Assembly: GCA_023393755.1 (NCBI GenBank)
Contig: JAEXCA010000066.1
Span: forward strand, 1-44,023
Direction: 5' to 3'
Length of the DNA stretch: 44,023 bases
Source: Actinomycetes bacterium
GTDB lineage: Bacteria > Actinomycetota > Actinomycetes > Propionibacteriales > Propionibacteriaceae
The translations under genes were made by a program, and so were the position numbers. This document shows positions 8,201 to 14,129 of this stretch, piece by piece (within the stretch, counting starts at the first letter, position 1; the number at the start of each line of letters is the position of its first letter). Below the pieces are notes generated by a model. That model was not told the origin of the DNA. It worked only from the letters and a program-made list of their open reading frames with translations, and made no database searches.

Positions 8201-9575
8201 GATGAAGGCCGCCGCGGCGGAGCGCCGCGGGTCGGCGACGGTCTCCACCTACGGCCCGATGGTGGAGCGCAGGCTGTTCACCGAGGAGGCCCGTCAGACC
8301 CACACCCTGTACGCCCCGCAGATGGCGCCGATCCACTTCCGGCTGCTCATGCCGGTGCTGCGCAAGGTGGGGGTGAACGTCAAGCTGCTGGAGAAGGCCT
8401 CCGCCGAGGACGTCGAGGTGGGCCTGAAGTACGTCAACAACGACGCCTGCTTCCCGGCGATCATGGTGATCGGCCAACTGGTCAACAAGATCCGTAGCGG
8501 GGAGGCAGATCCGGATCGTATCTCGGTCGGGATCACGCAGACCGGCGGAATGTGCCGGGCCACCAACTACGCCGGCCTGCTCCGCAAGGCGCTGGTCGAC
8601 GCCGGCTACCCGCAGATCCCGGTGCTGGCGCTCAGCGTCCAGGGCCTGGAGAAGAACCCGGGCTTCAAGCTGACCCCCGCGATCATCCACCCGGCGCTGA
8701 TGTCCTTCGTGCTGGGCGACCTGCTGCAGAACGTCCTGCTCCGGCTGCGACCCTACGAGGCGGTGCCGGGCGCCGCCCAGGAGTTGTACCGGCGGTGGGA
8801 CGCGATCTGCCAGGAGTGGCTGCAGCACAGCGGCTACAGCGCCACGTTGGGCCGTTCGGTGGGCTACCGCCGGCTGGTCGAGCAGTTGGTACGCGAGTTC
8901 GACGCGCTGCCGCTGCGCAGCATTCCGCGCAAGCCCCGGGTCGGGCTGGTGGGGGAGATCCTGGTCAAGTTCCACCCCGACGCCAACAACCACGCGGTGG
9001 ACGCGATCGAGTCCGAGGGCTGCGAGGCGGTGCTGCCCGGGATCCTGCCGTTCTTCCTGATGTCGCTGTATTCCTCCCGCGACCAGTTCGAGACCCTCGG
9101 CATTGGCAAGAAGTCACATCACATCAAGCGCCTGGTGATGTGGCTGATCGAGCGCTACCAAGGTCCGGTGATCCGGGCGCTGCGGAAGACCAACGGCAAG
9201 TTCGACCTGCCGCCGTCGATGGAAGCCCTGGCTGCCAAGGCGGACGGGATCATCTCGGTCGGCACCCGGGCCGGCGAAGGCTGGCTGCTCACCGCGGAGA
9301 TGGTCGAGTTGGTGGAGATCGGCGCGCCGAACATCATCTGCGCCCAGCCCTTCGCCTGCCTGCCCAACCACGTGGTCGGCAAGGGGATGTTCGCCGAGCT
9401 GCGGCGCCGCTACCCGCAGGCCAACGTGGTCTCGGTCGACTACGACCCCGGGGCGTCCGAGGTCAACCAGCTGAACCGCATCAAGCTGATGGTCGCCACC
9501 GCCCACAAGAACCACGCCAAGGCGCGGGCCGGCGTCCCCGCCGGGGAAGCTGGCGTGACGGTTCCCACCCGCTGA
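5238..9575 (+). CDS. Fused double 2-hydroxyacyl-CoA dehydratase activase / dehydratase-like protein
   Basis: A 1445-residue cytoplasmic protein. Two BadF/BadG/BcrA/HgdC-type ATPase modules come first, at about 7-260 (LGLDVGSTTVKAVVLEG) and 329-585 (LGMDAGSTTFKAVLLN). Each keeps the two cysteines that in HgdC hold a [4Fe-4S] cluster between subunits: C124 (NGTCAGGTGAF) with C163 (SRCGVF), and C453 (NEACSSGCGSF) with C492 (SRCTVF). Both pairs are 39 residues apart, the HgdC spacing. A Cys cluster (C614, C617, C621, C640) follows. Then comes a DUF2229/COG3580-like region from about 680, with C732 in VCYPAKLSHGH and C947 in FGCGVDA. Last is a COG3581-like region with C1071 (NNDACFPAIM) and C1106 (GGMCRATNY). 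Families of this architecture are known, but the substrate is not. By analogy it would do ATP-driven electron transfer, probably oxygen-sensitive. AGGAG precedes the ATG; a divergent TetR gene probably controls it. Confidence 0.9.
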   Translation: MAPHASLGLDVGSTTVKAVVLEGDTIRHSAYRRHNADVRGELRGLLEEIAPLFPGQHFRVAVTGSAGLSIAELMGVDFVQEVIAATAAIERFNPEADVVIELGGEDAKITYLHPTPEQRMNGTCAGGTGAFIDQMATLLHTDAKGLDDLAAQYQHLYPIASRCGVFAKSDLQPLLNQGAAHTDLAASVFQAVATQTIAGLACGRPIRGNLVFLGGPLHFLPQLRKAYERALTGQVTSYSTPENAQLYVALGAALSAIDPPVGDRLATGHAEFHTAEELLRRLRPVVTIPLARQRLRPLFEDDAEREEFDLRHSQARVEQVGFDEAHGPLFLGMDAGSTTFKAVLLNSDDQLVFSRYESSNDPVAAAIATLREIYAQLPETAYLARSCVTGYGEGLVRAALRIDDGEIETMAHYRAANHLSPGVTSVIDIGGQDMKYLRIRGGAIDSIAVNEACSSGCGSFLQTFAATLGTDIASFAGSALESRAPVDLGSRCTVFMNSSVKQAQREGATQGDISAGLSYSVVRNALYKVIKLKDVEQLGEKVVVQGGTFLNNAVLRAFELLTGAEVVRPNIAGLMGAYGAALTAQKNWPVGEKSQVTGLAELDAFTVSTALDTCRLCQNHCQLTISTFNDGSRHVSGNRCDRGASTEKRPPKSELPNLYDYKYRRVFGYRRLTEDKATRGDIGIPRVLNMYENYPLWFTILTRLGFRVTISGRSSHELFEAGMESIPSENVCYPAKLSHGHVEWLLDKGIRTIFYPCVPYEAKAVEGADNHYNCPVVAYYPQVLEKNLTRLQEPGVRFLAPFLNLNDPEKLASRLVEVFADWDVTLSEAIDAVQAGLEEDAQVKADIRAEGLRGLEYLAERGLKGVVLAGRPYHVDPEVNHGVPSLINKLGMGVFTEDSVIDAQNSALARPLRVRDQWAYHTRLYEAAAVVTRSPELHLVQLNSFGCGVDAVTTDQVQEILEAAGDVYTVLKIDEVSNLGAATIRLRSMKAAAAERRGSATVSTYGPMVERRLFTEEARQTHTLYAPQMAPIHFRLLMPVLRKVGVNVKLLEKASAEDVEVGLKYVNNDACFPAIMVIGQLVNKIRSGEADPDRISVGITQTGGMCRATNYAGLLRKALVDAGYPQIPVLALSVQGLEKNPGFKLTPAIIHPALMSFVLGDLLQNVLLRLRPYEAVPGAAQELYRRWDAICQEWLQHSGYSATLGRSVGYRRLVEQLVREFDALPLRSIPRKPRVGLVGEILVKFHPDANNHAVDAIESEGCEAVLPGILPFFLMSLYSSRDQFETLGIGKKSHHIKRLVMWLIERYQGPVIRALRKTNGKFDLPPSMEALAAKADGIISVGTRAGEGWLLTAEMVELVEIGAPNIICAQPFACLPNHVVGKGMFAELRRRYPQANVVSVDYDPGASEVNQLNRIKLMVATAHKNHAKARAGVPAGEAGVTVPTR

Positions 9576-9618
9576 GTCCCCGGCCAGGCTCGCCGACTCA
9601 TCGACCGCCACCCTTCCC

Positions 9619-9652
9619 GTCGAGCGCCACTCCCCAGGGGCAGGCGCTCGAC
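9619..9652. terminator. Bidirectional hairpin between convergent genes
   Basis: A perfect 10-bp stem, GTCGAGCGCC (9619-9628) with GGCGCTCGAC (9643-9652), whose loop can itself pair CCCC with GGGG. It lies in the 99-bp gap between the activase gene and the convergent YdeI-like gene. No U-tract follows, as is common in high-GC actinobacteria. Confidence 0.6.
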
Positions 9653-9674
9653 ACGAAGGCAAGCGGTCGGCGGG

Positions 9675-10115
9675 TCAGCCGCGCAGCTTCTCGATGGCGG
9701 CGGCCACCCGGCGGGCCCGGGTCTCGGCGGCCTTGGCGCTCTCGATCGCGGTGACGTGGGCTTTCTGATGGCTCGGCGCGAGCTTCGTCCAGGTCTCGGT
9801 GAGGCCGGCTTCGGTCAGCGCGGCGGCCAGGTCGTCCGGTGGATCCACCGTCCGCGGGGCGGCATCGAACTCAAGGGTGACCTCGACCTCGTCCCCGGCG
9901 CCGCGTCCGGTCGCCCTGCGGGTCTCGGCGTTGAAGCTGATCAGGAACTGGCCGCCCATGGACGCGATGGTGTTGCGGTAGCTGTAGCCGCCGTCGATGG
10001 TCACCACCACCGGGACCCGCTTGCCACGGCCGAAGGACGTCACCACCTCCTCCGGCACCACGATCCCGACATTGTTCCCGCCCGAGGCGAAGAGCACGGT
10101 TCTGAAGCTTGGCAT
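9675..10115 (-). CDS. DUF1905/YdeI-like protein
   Basis: A 146-residue cytoplasmic protein. The N-terminal part (residues about 3-90) resembles the DUF1905 barrel: FRTVLFASGGNN, GIVVPEEVVTSFGRGKRVPV, then FLISFNAETRR and GDEVEVTLEFD. The C-terminal helical part (LAAALTEAGLTETWTKLAPS, HQKAHVTAIESAKAAETRAR) matches the YdeI/OmpD-associated domain, with its Trp and His-rich helix. The biochemical role of this family is not established. A TAGGTT -10 box ends 6 nt before the ATG, which suggests leaderless transcription. The gene ends convergent with the activase gene and starts just downstream of ald on the same strand, with about 30 bp between them. Confidence 0.8.
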   Translation of the reverse strand: MPSFRTVLFASGGNNVGIVVPEEVVTSFGRGKRVPVVVTIDGGYSYRNTIASMGGQFLISFNAETRRATGRGAGDEVEVTLEFDAAPRTVDPPDDLAAALTEAGLTETWTKLAPSHQKAHVTAIESAKAAETRARRVAAAIEKLRG

Positions 10116-10121
10116 GCGTCG

Positions 10122-10127
10122 AACCTA
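10122..10127 (-). promoter_or_regulatory. -10 box for the YdeI-like gene (leaderless)
   Basis: Reads TAGGTT on the reverse strand, 6 nt before the ATG at 10115. No ribosome site is visible, so initiation at the first base of the transcript is likely. Confidence 0.45.
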
Positions 10128-10145
10128 GTCAAGCGGCGATTGGGG

Positions 10146-11261
10146 TCAACCCAGTAGTTCTGCCACGGGGGTGTGGTCGCGTCCGAAGGCCGCTGCCACC
10201 GCCGGGTAGACGATCCCTCCGGCGTGGGTGTTCAGGCCCTTGGCCAGGGACGGATCGTCGGTCAGCGCCTGCTGCCAGCCCTTGTCCGCGAGCTTGAGGA
10301 CGTAGGCCAGGGTGGCGTTGGTCAGCGCCCAGGTGGAGGTGTTCGGCACCGCGCCGGGCATGTTGGCCACGCAGTAGAAGATCGAGTCGTGCACCCGGAA
10401 GGTCGGGTCGTCATGGGTGGTGGGACGGGAATCCTCGAAGCAACCACCCTGGTCGATCGCGACATCCACCAGCACCGAGCCCGGCCTCATCTGGGCGACC
10501 AGCTCGTTGGTCACCAGCTTGGGTGCCTTGGCGCCGGGGATCAGGACGGTGCCGATCACCAGATCCGCGGCCAGGACCTGTTCCCGGATCGCCAGCTTGG
10601 ACGAGACGATGCCGTGCACCCGGTTCTCGTAGCGCCAGAAAGTGGTGCGCAGCTTCTCCAGGTCGGTGTCGAGGATGGTGACGTCAGCCCCCATACCGAG
10701 CGCCACGTTGGCGGCGTTCTGGCCCGCGACGCCGCCGCCGAGGACCACCACCTTGGCGTTCGCCACCCCGCCGACGCAGCCCATCAGCACGCCGCGGCCG
10801 CCCTGGGCCTTCATCATCGCGTGCGCCCCCACCTGCGGTGCCAGGCAGCCGGCCACCTCCGACATCGGGTAGAGCAGTGGCAGCAGGCCGTTGGGCAGCT
10901 GGACCGTCTCGTAGGCGATCGCGGTGGTGCCGGCGGCCAGCAGGGCATCGGTCCCCGGTTGATCCGCCGCCAGGTGCAGGTAGGTGAACAGAATCAGGTC
11001 GTCCCGCAGCCGGTGGTACTCGCTGGCCACCGGCTCCTTCACCTTCAGCACCAGGTCGCCCGCCGCCCAGGTGGCATCCGCGTCCGGCAGGATCGCCGCA
11101 CCCTGGGCGACGTAGTCGGCGTCGGCGATCCCGGAGCCCAGTCCGGCCCCCGCCTGGATGAACACCTGGTGGCCGTGCCCGACCAGTTCGGCGACGCCGA
11201 CCGGCGTGATGGCGACTCGATACTCGTGGTTCTTCACCTCGGCGGGGACGGCGACGCGCAT
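10146..11261 (-). CDS. ald: Alanine dehydrogenase
   Basis: Interconverts L-alanine and pyruvate plus ammonium using NAD(H). The 371-residue length is exactly normal. The N-terminal catalytic domain begins MRVAVPAEVKNHEYRVAITP, with the conserved lysine in LKVKEP (K75) and histidine in YLHLA (H96). The NAD Rossmann segment KVVVLGGGVAGQNAANVALG follows, then DVAIDQGGCFEDSRPTTHDD and the C-terminal PNTSTWALTNATLAYVLKLA. I chose the ATG at 11261: GAGAGGA stands upstream and the protein begins at the conserved N-terminus. A longer reading frame upstream lacks family similarity. Two near-identical 18-bp direct repeats lie upstream and may be regulatory. With gdhA about 9 kb away it forms the amino-nitrogen part of the window. 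Confidence 0.96.
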   Translation of the reverse strand: MRVAVPAEVKNHEYRVAITPVGVAELVGHGHQVFIQAGAGLGSGIADADYVAQGAAILPDADATWAAGDLVLKVKEPVASEYHRLRDDLILFTYLHLAADQPGTDALLAAGTTAIAYETVQLPNGLLPLLYPMSEVAGCLAPQVGAHAMMKAQGGRGVLMGCVGGVANAKVVVLGGGVAGQNAANVALGMGADVTILDTDLEKLRTTFWRYENRVHGIVSSKLAIREQVLAADLVIGTVLIPGAKAPKLVTNELVAQMRPGSVLVDVAIDQGGCFEDSRPTTHDDPTFRVHDSIFYCVANMPGAVPNTSTWALTNATLAYVLKLADKGWQQALTDDPSLAKGLNTHAGGIVYPAVAAAFGRDHTPVAELLG

Positions 11262-11370
11262 CCGGGTTCCTCTCTCGCGGAGTCTGGCAGCATTCTTCTC
11301 CGCCTGCCGGCCCGCCGCCAGCCGGACCGCCGGATTCACCCAGCCGTTCGTCGGCGGGTCGAGCAGGGTG

Positions 11371-11477
11371 CACTTTCTGCCAAATAGGGCCTTCGCCTGC
11401 GGCTCAACCGGTACGCCACGTGGCCTACCACGGTGGGAGGCAGGATCGGTGGCACGCGCCACTTACTGCCAAATAGG
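11371..11477. repeat. Two 18-bp direct repeats upstream of ald
   Basis: The 18-mer CACTT[T/A]CTGCCAAATAGG occurs at 11371-11388 and again at 11460-11477, 89 bp apart, with one mismatch. It is AT-rich in a GC-rich background. The second copy is further framed by GCGCC/GGCGC arms. Both lie in the 325-bp gap (11262-11586) between the ald start and the FMN riboswitch, which holds no gene. The spacing is near eight and a half helical turns. They could be binding sites for an ald regulator, or remnants of a duplication. Confidence 0.6.
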
Positions 11478-11586
11478 CGCTCTGGCCGACAGCTATGGCG
11501 GCCGAGGGCTAGCTGGCTGAGGGAGGAGCGGCGGTCCGTGGAAGGGGAGCCCGGCGGGCGGAAAGCAGCGGTATGCTTGCCCCGAA

Positions 11587-11712
11587 CGTGCTCCGGGGTC
11601 GGTGTAATTCCGAACCGGCGGTGATAGTCCGCGACCCGGCCCGCGCCCGCGGGACGGTTGAGCTGGTGGAACTCCAGCACCGACGGTGAAAGTCCGGATG
11701 GGAGGCAGCACG
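11587..11712 (+). ncRNA. FMN riboswitch (RFN element)
   Basis: The closing helix pairs CGTGCT (11587-11592) with AGCACG (11707-11712). Between them lie the conserved RFN blocks: GGGGTCGGTGTAATTCCGAA near the 5' end, CCGGCGGTGATAGTCCGCGA next, a variable hairpin, then CCGACGGTGAAAGTCCGGAT and GGGAGGC near the 3' end. The match to the class is essentially complete. It lies 85 nt upstream of an ABC permease gene, which identifies that transporter as flavin- or riboflavin-related. The class senses FMN and lowers expression when FMN is plentiful. Confidence 0.96.
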
Positions 11713-11772
11713 GGCGCCTGGCCAGGCGTCGGTCGTCGACCGATGCCGCGGATCGGGCGTTCTTGATGCACC

Positions 11773-11794
11773 CCGGTCGCGCTCGGACCGGAGG
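11773..11794 (+). promoter_or_regulatory. Shine-Dalgarno-sequestering hairpin below the riboswitch
   Basis: CCGGTC (11773-11778) can pair with GACCGG (11786-11791), covering the first bases of the GGAGG ribosome site (11790-11794) of the permease gene. Upstream are two more perfect palindromic stems, in GCCTGGCCAGGC and TCGGTCGTCGACCGA. No U-tract is present, so translational control is more likely than termination. Confidence 0.5.
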
Positions 11795-11797
11795 ACG

Positions 11798-12568
11798 ATG
11801 AGACAGCGACAGCCCTGGCGGGGGATCACCGTCACGGCGCCGGTGCTGCTGGCCGTCGTCCTGCTGCTCGGCTGGACGCTGACCACTCAACTCGGCTCGG
11901 TCCCGGGCTATCTGCTACCCGGCCCGGGTGAGGTGGCCGCCCGGCTGGCCGCGGACATCGCCGGCGGCGAGCTGTGGCCGTACCTGGGCCTGACCCTGCT
12001 CGAGGCGGTCGGCGGCTGCCTGCTGGGCGCGGCGGTCGCCGTTCCGCTGGCGGTGGCGATCCATCGGCTGGCCTGGTTCCGGGCCGCCGTCCAGCCCTTC
12101 CTCGGTGCCACCCAGGCCATCCCGGCGATCGCCCTGGCGCCGCTGCTGGTGCTGTGGGTGGGCTACGGGCTGGGGCCGGTCATCCTGCTCTGCGCCCTGA
12201 TGGTGTTCTTCCCGATCCTGGTCTCCACCGTCCTGGGCCTGCGGCACGTCGACCCCGACGTGCTGCGCGCCGCCCGGGTGGACGGCGCGGACTCGCTCCG
12301 GCTGCTCACCGAGATCGAGTTCCCGCTGGCCTGGCCGGCCGTGCTGGCCGGCCTGCGCAACGGCTTCACCCTCTCGGTCACCGGCGCGGTGGTGGGCGAG
12401 ATGGTGATGGGCGGACGCGGGCTCGGCATGGTGCTCACGGTGCAGCGGGACGCGGTGGACACCGCCGGCATGTTCGCCACGATCGCCGTGCTCTGTGTGG
12501 TCGCCGCCACGATCTACAGCCTGATCTACGCCTGGGAACGCAACTCCCGGCTGATCGACGCCCACTGA
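11798..12568 (+). CDS. ribX: ABC transporter permease, RibX-like, under FMN riboswitch
   Basis: A 256-residue inner-membrane permease of the BPD_transp_1 (SsuC/ThiX-like) family with about six helices. The first spans residues about 9-30 (TVTAPVLLAVVLLLGWTLTT). The cytoplasmic coupling loop (RAARVDGADSLRLLTEIEFP, then LAWPAVLAGLRNG) is the EAA-type ATPase contact. GGAGG lies 3 nt before the ATG. Placement directly below an FMN riboswitch and next to an NMT1-like binding protein matches the ribXY riboflavin transporter known from comparative genomics. Riboflavin as substrate is therefore inferred from context. No ATP-binding subunit is encoded next to it, so an ATPase from elsewhere must energise it. 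Confidence 0.85.
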   Translation: MRQRQPWRGITVTAPVLLAVVLLLGWTLTTQLGSVPGYLLPGPGEVAARLAADIAGGELWPYLGLTLLEAVGGCLLGAAVAVPLAVAIHRLAWFRAAVQPFLGATQAIPAIALAPLLVLWVGYGLGPVILLCALMVFFPILVSTVLGLRHVDPDVLRAARVDGADSLRLLTEIEFPLAWPAVLAGLRNGFTLSVTGAVVGEMVMGGRGLGMVLTVQRDAVDTAGMFATIAVLCVVAATIYSLIYAWERNSRLIDAH

Positions 12569-12582
12569 AGGAAGGACGCCCC

Positions 12583-13617
12583 ATGCGTACCCTCGTCCTG
12601 CTGCTGCTCGCCGGGTTGCTGGCCGGCTGCACCACGACCCCACCGGCGGTCACCCCGCCGACCGGCACCAGTCCGGCCGGCACCCCGGCCGCCACCGCGC
12701 CGGCTCCCGCCCGGATCGGTCTCTCCTACATTCCCAACGTCCAGTTCGCGCCGTTCTACGTCGCCGAGGCCGACGGCCTGTTCGATCCCACCACCGGGAC
12801 GGCCGCCACGCTGCGTCACCACGGCGCCCAGGAGGGGCTGTTCACCGCGATCGCCGCCGGGCAGGAGGATTTCGTCCTCGCCGGCGGGGACGAGATGCTG
12901 CAGGCCCGGGAGACCGGCGTCGACCTGGTCGCGGTGGCCAGCTACTACCGGGAGTATCCGGTGGTGGTGATCGTGAAGGACGCCAGTCCGATCGCCGGCC
13001 TGGCCGACCTGAAGGGCAAGCGGGTCGGGGTGCCCGGCCGCTTCGGCTCGAACTGGTTCGGCCTGCTGGTCGCACTGCGGACCGCAGGGCTGACCGAGGG
13101 CGACATCGAGGTGGTCGAGATCGGCTACACCCAGCAGGCGGCGCTGAAGGCCGACCGGGTGGACGCGGTGGTGGGGTTCGCCAACAACGAACAGGTGCAG
13201 TTCCAGCTGGCCGGGGTGCCGGTGCGCAGCCTGCCGATCGCCGACGGCCCCACCCCCCTGGTGGGTGCCAGCCTGATCACCACCCGCGCCTACCTCGAGG
13301 CGCATCCCGACATCGTGCGCGGGGTGGCCCTGGCGATGGTGGACGGGATCAACGCGGTGGCGAACGACCGGACCGGGGAGCGTGCCCTGGACGCCACCGC
13401 TGCCCAGGTGCCCGGGTTCACCGGAGAGGTGCGGGAGTCGGCCAGGGCGACGCTGAAGGCGACCGTGCTGATCATGACCGACCTGCAGTTGCACGCCGAC
13501 GGACGGCTCGACCTGGACACCTGGCAGGCGATGGGCGAGTTCATGACCAGGGCCGGGCTGCTCACCGAGGCGCCCGACATCGCCGCCGCGACCGCGCCGG
13601 AGATCCTGGGGCAGTGA
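12583..13617 (+). CDS. ribY: NMT1/THI5-like substrate-binding lipoprotein, RibY-like
   Basis: A 344-residue lipoprotein. The signal peptide MRTLVLLLLAGLLAGC ends in an LAGC lipobox with the lipidated Cys at residue 16, followed by a Thr/Pro/Ala linker to about residue 42. The mature part begins ARIGLSYIPNVQFAPFYVAE, the typical NMT1 start. It continues with GQEDFVLAGGDEMLQARETG, VVVIVKDASPIAGLADLKGK and GVPGRFGSNWFGLLVALR, as in pyrimidine/riboflavin-type binding proteins. It sits on the outer face of the membrane and delivers ligand to the permease encoded 14 bp upstream. AAGGAAGG serves as the ribosome site. Riboflavin is the likely ligand because of the riboswitch; thiamine precursors are the main alternative. 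Confidence 0.85.
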   Translation: MRTLVLLLLAGLLAGCTTTPPAVTPPTGTSPAGTPAATAPAPARIGLSYIPNVQFAPFYVAEADGLFDPTTGTAATLRHHGAQEGLFTAIAAGQEDFVLAGGDEMLQARETGVDLVAVASYYREYPVVVIVKDASPIAGLADLKGKRVGVPGRFGSNWFGLLVALRTAGLTEGDIEVVEIGYTQQAALKADRVDAVVGFANNEQVQFQLAGVPVRSLPIADGPTPLVGASLITTRAYLEAHPDIVRGVALAMVDGINAVANDRTGERALDATAAQVPGFTGEVRESARATLKATVLIMTDLQLHADGRLDLDTWQAMGEFMTRAGLLTEAPDIAAATAPEILGQ

Positions 13618-13618
13618 T

Positions 13619-13636
13619 GGACGTGCACGTCCCTTT
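13619..13636 (+). terminator. Hairpin terminator after ribXY
   Basis: The 14-bp perfect palindrome GGACGTGCACGTCC (13619-13632) is followed by CTTT, directly after the ribY stop. A second small stem CCCGC/GCGGG follows at about 13641-13653. Confidence 0.5.
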
Positions 13637-13663
13637 CCGCCCCGCGTGGCGGGCGGGCACCGT

Positions 13664-13669
13664 TAGGGT
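13664..13669 (+). promoter_or_regulatory. -10 box for the dCMP deaminase gene (leaderless)
   Basis: TAGGGT lies 6 nt before the ATG at 13676, and no ribosome site is visible in the gap. The spacing places the transcript start on the start codon. Confidence 0.45.
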
Positions 13670-13675
13670 TACCCC

Positions 13676-14119
13676 ATGAGTGAACCTGTCACCGTCCCGG
13701 GCTGGGACGACTACTTCCTGGGGATCGCCCAGGCGGTCTCGGCCCGGGCCAAATGCACCCGGCGCCGGGTAGGCGCCGTGCTGGTGATGGAGCGACGGAT
13801 CATCGCGACGGGCTACAACGGTGCCGCCCCGGGCCGTCCGGACTGTCTGGACGGAGCCTGCCCACGGGGCCGGCTGAGCTACGACGAGGTTCCCGGGCTG
13901 GGCGACTACGACCGTCCCGGCACGGCCGGCTTCTGCATCGCCATCCACGCCGAGGTGAACGCCCTGCTGTTCGCCACCCGTGACACCAAGGGCGCCACCG
14001 CGTACATCACCGATCCGCCCTGCCCGGGCTGCCGCAAGGCCCTGGCCGCGGCGGGGATCGTCCGAGGTGTCTGGCCGGACGGCGAACTCGACGCCGACGA
14101 GTTGGTCGACTGGGGGTAA
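13676..14119 (+). CDS. dCMP deaminase family protein (ComEB-like)
   Basis: A 147-residue zinc-dependent deaminase. The family zinc site is complete: HAEVNAL (His ligand plus the catalytic Glu) and PPCPGCRKAL (two Cys ligands). The N-terminal part GWDDYFLGIAQAVSARAKCT, then RRRVGAVLVMERRIIATGYN and GAAPGRPDC, is typical of deoxycytidylate deaminases, which make dUMP from dCMP for thymidylate synthesis. The central PRGRLSYDEVPGLGDYDRPG segment carries the usual insertion before the HAE motif. The start follows from the -10 box and the conserved N-terminus. The histidine kinase gene begins 11 bp after the stop, so the two may share a transcript without an obvious functional link. Confidence 0.88.
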   Translation: MSEPVTVPGWDDYFLGIAQAVSARAKCTRRRVGAVLVMERRIIATGYNGAAPGRPDCLDGACPRGRLSYDEVPGLGDYDRPGTAGFCIAIHAEVNALLFATRDTKGATAYITDPPCPGCRKALAAAGIVRGVWPDGELDADELVDWG

Positions 14120-14129
14120 TGGACAGCCA

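Noticed and set aside
5274..8993. A 1239-codon open frame on the reverse strand
   Set aside because: It lies exactly antisense to the activase/dehydratase gene, has a low-complexity His/Gln/Asp/Val/Gly composition and no family similarity. It is a shadow of high third-position GC.
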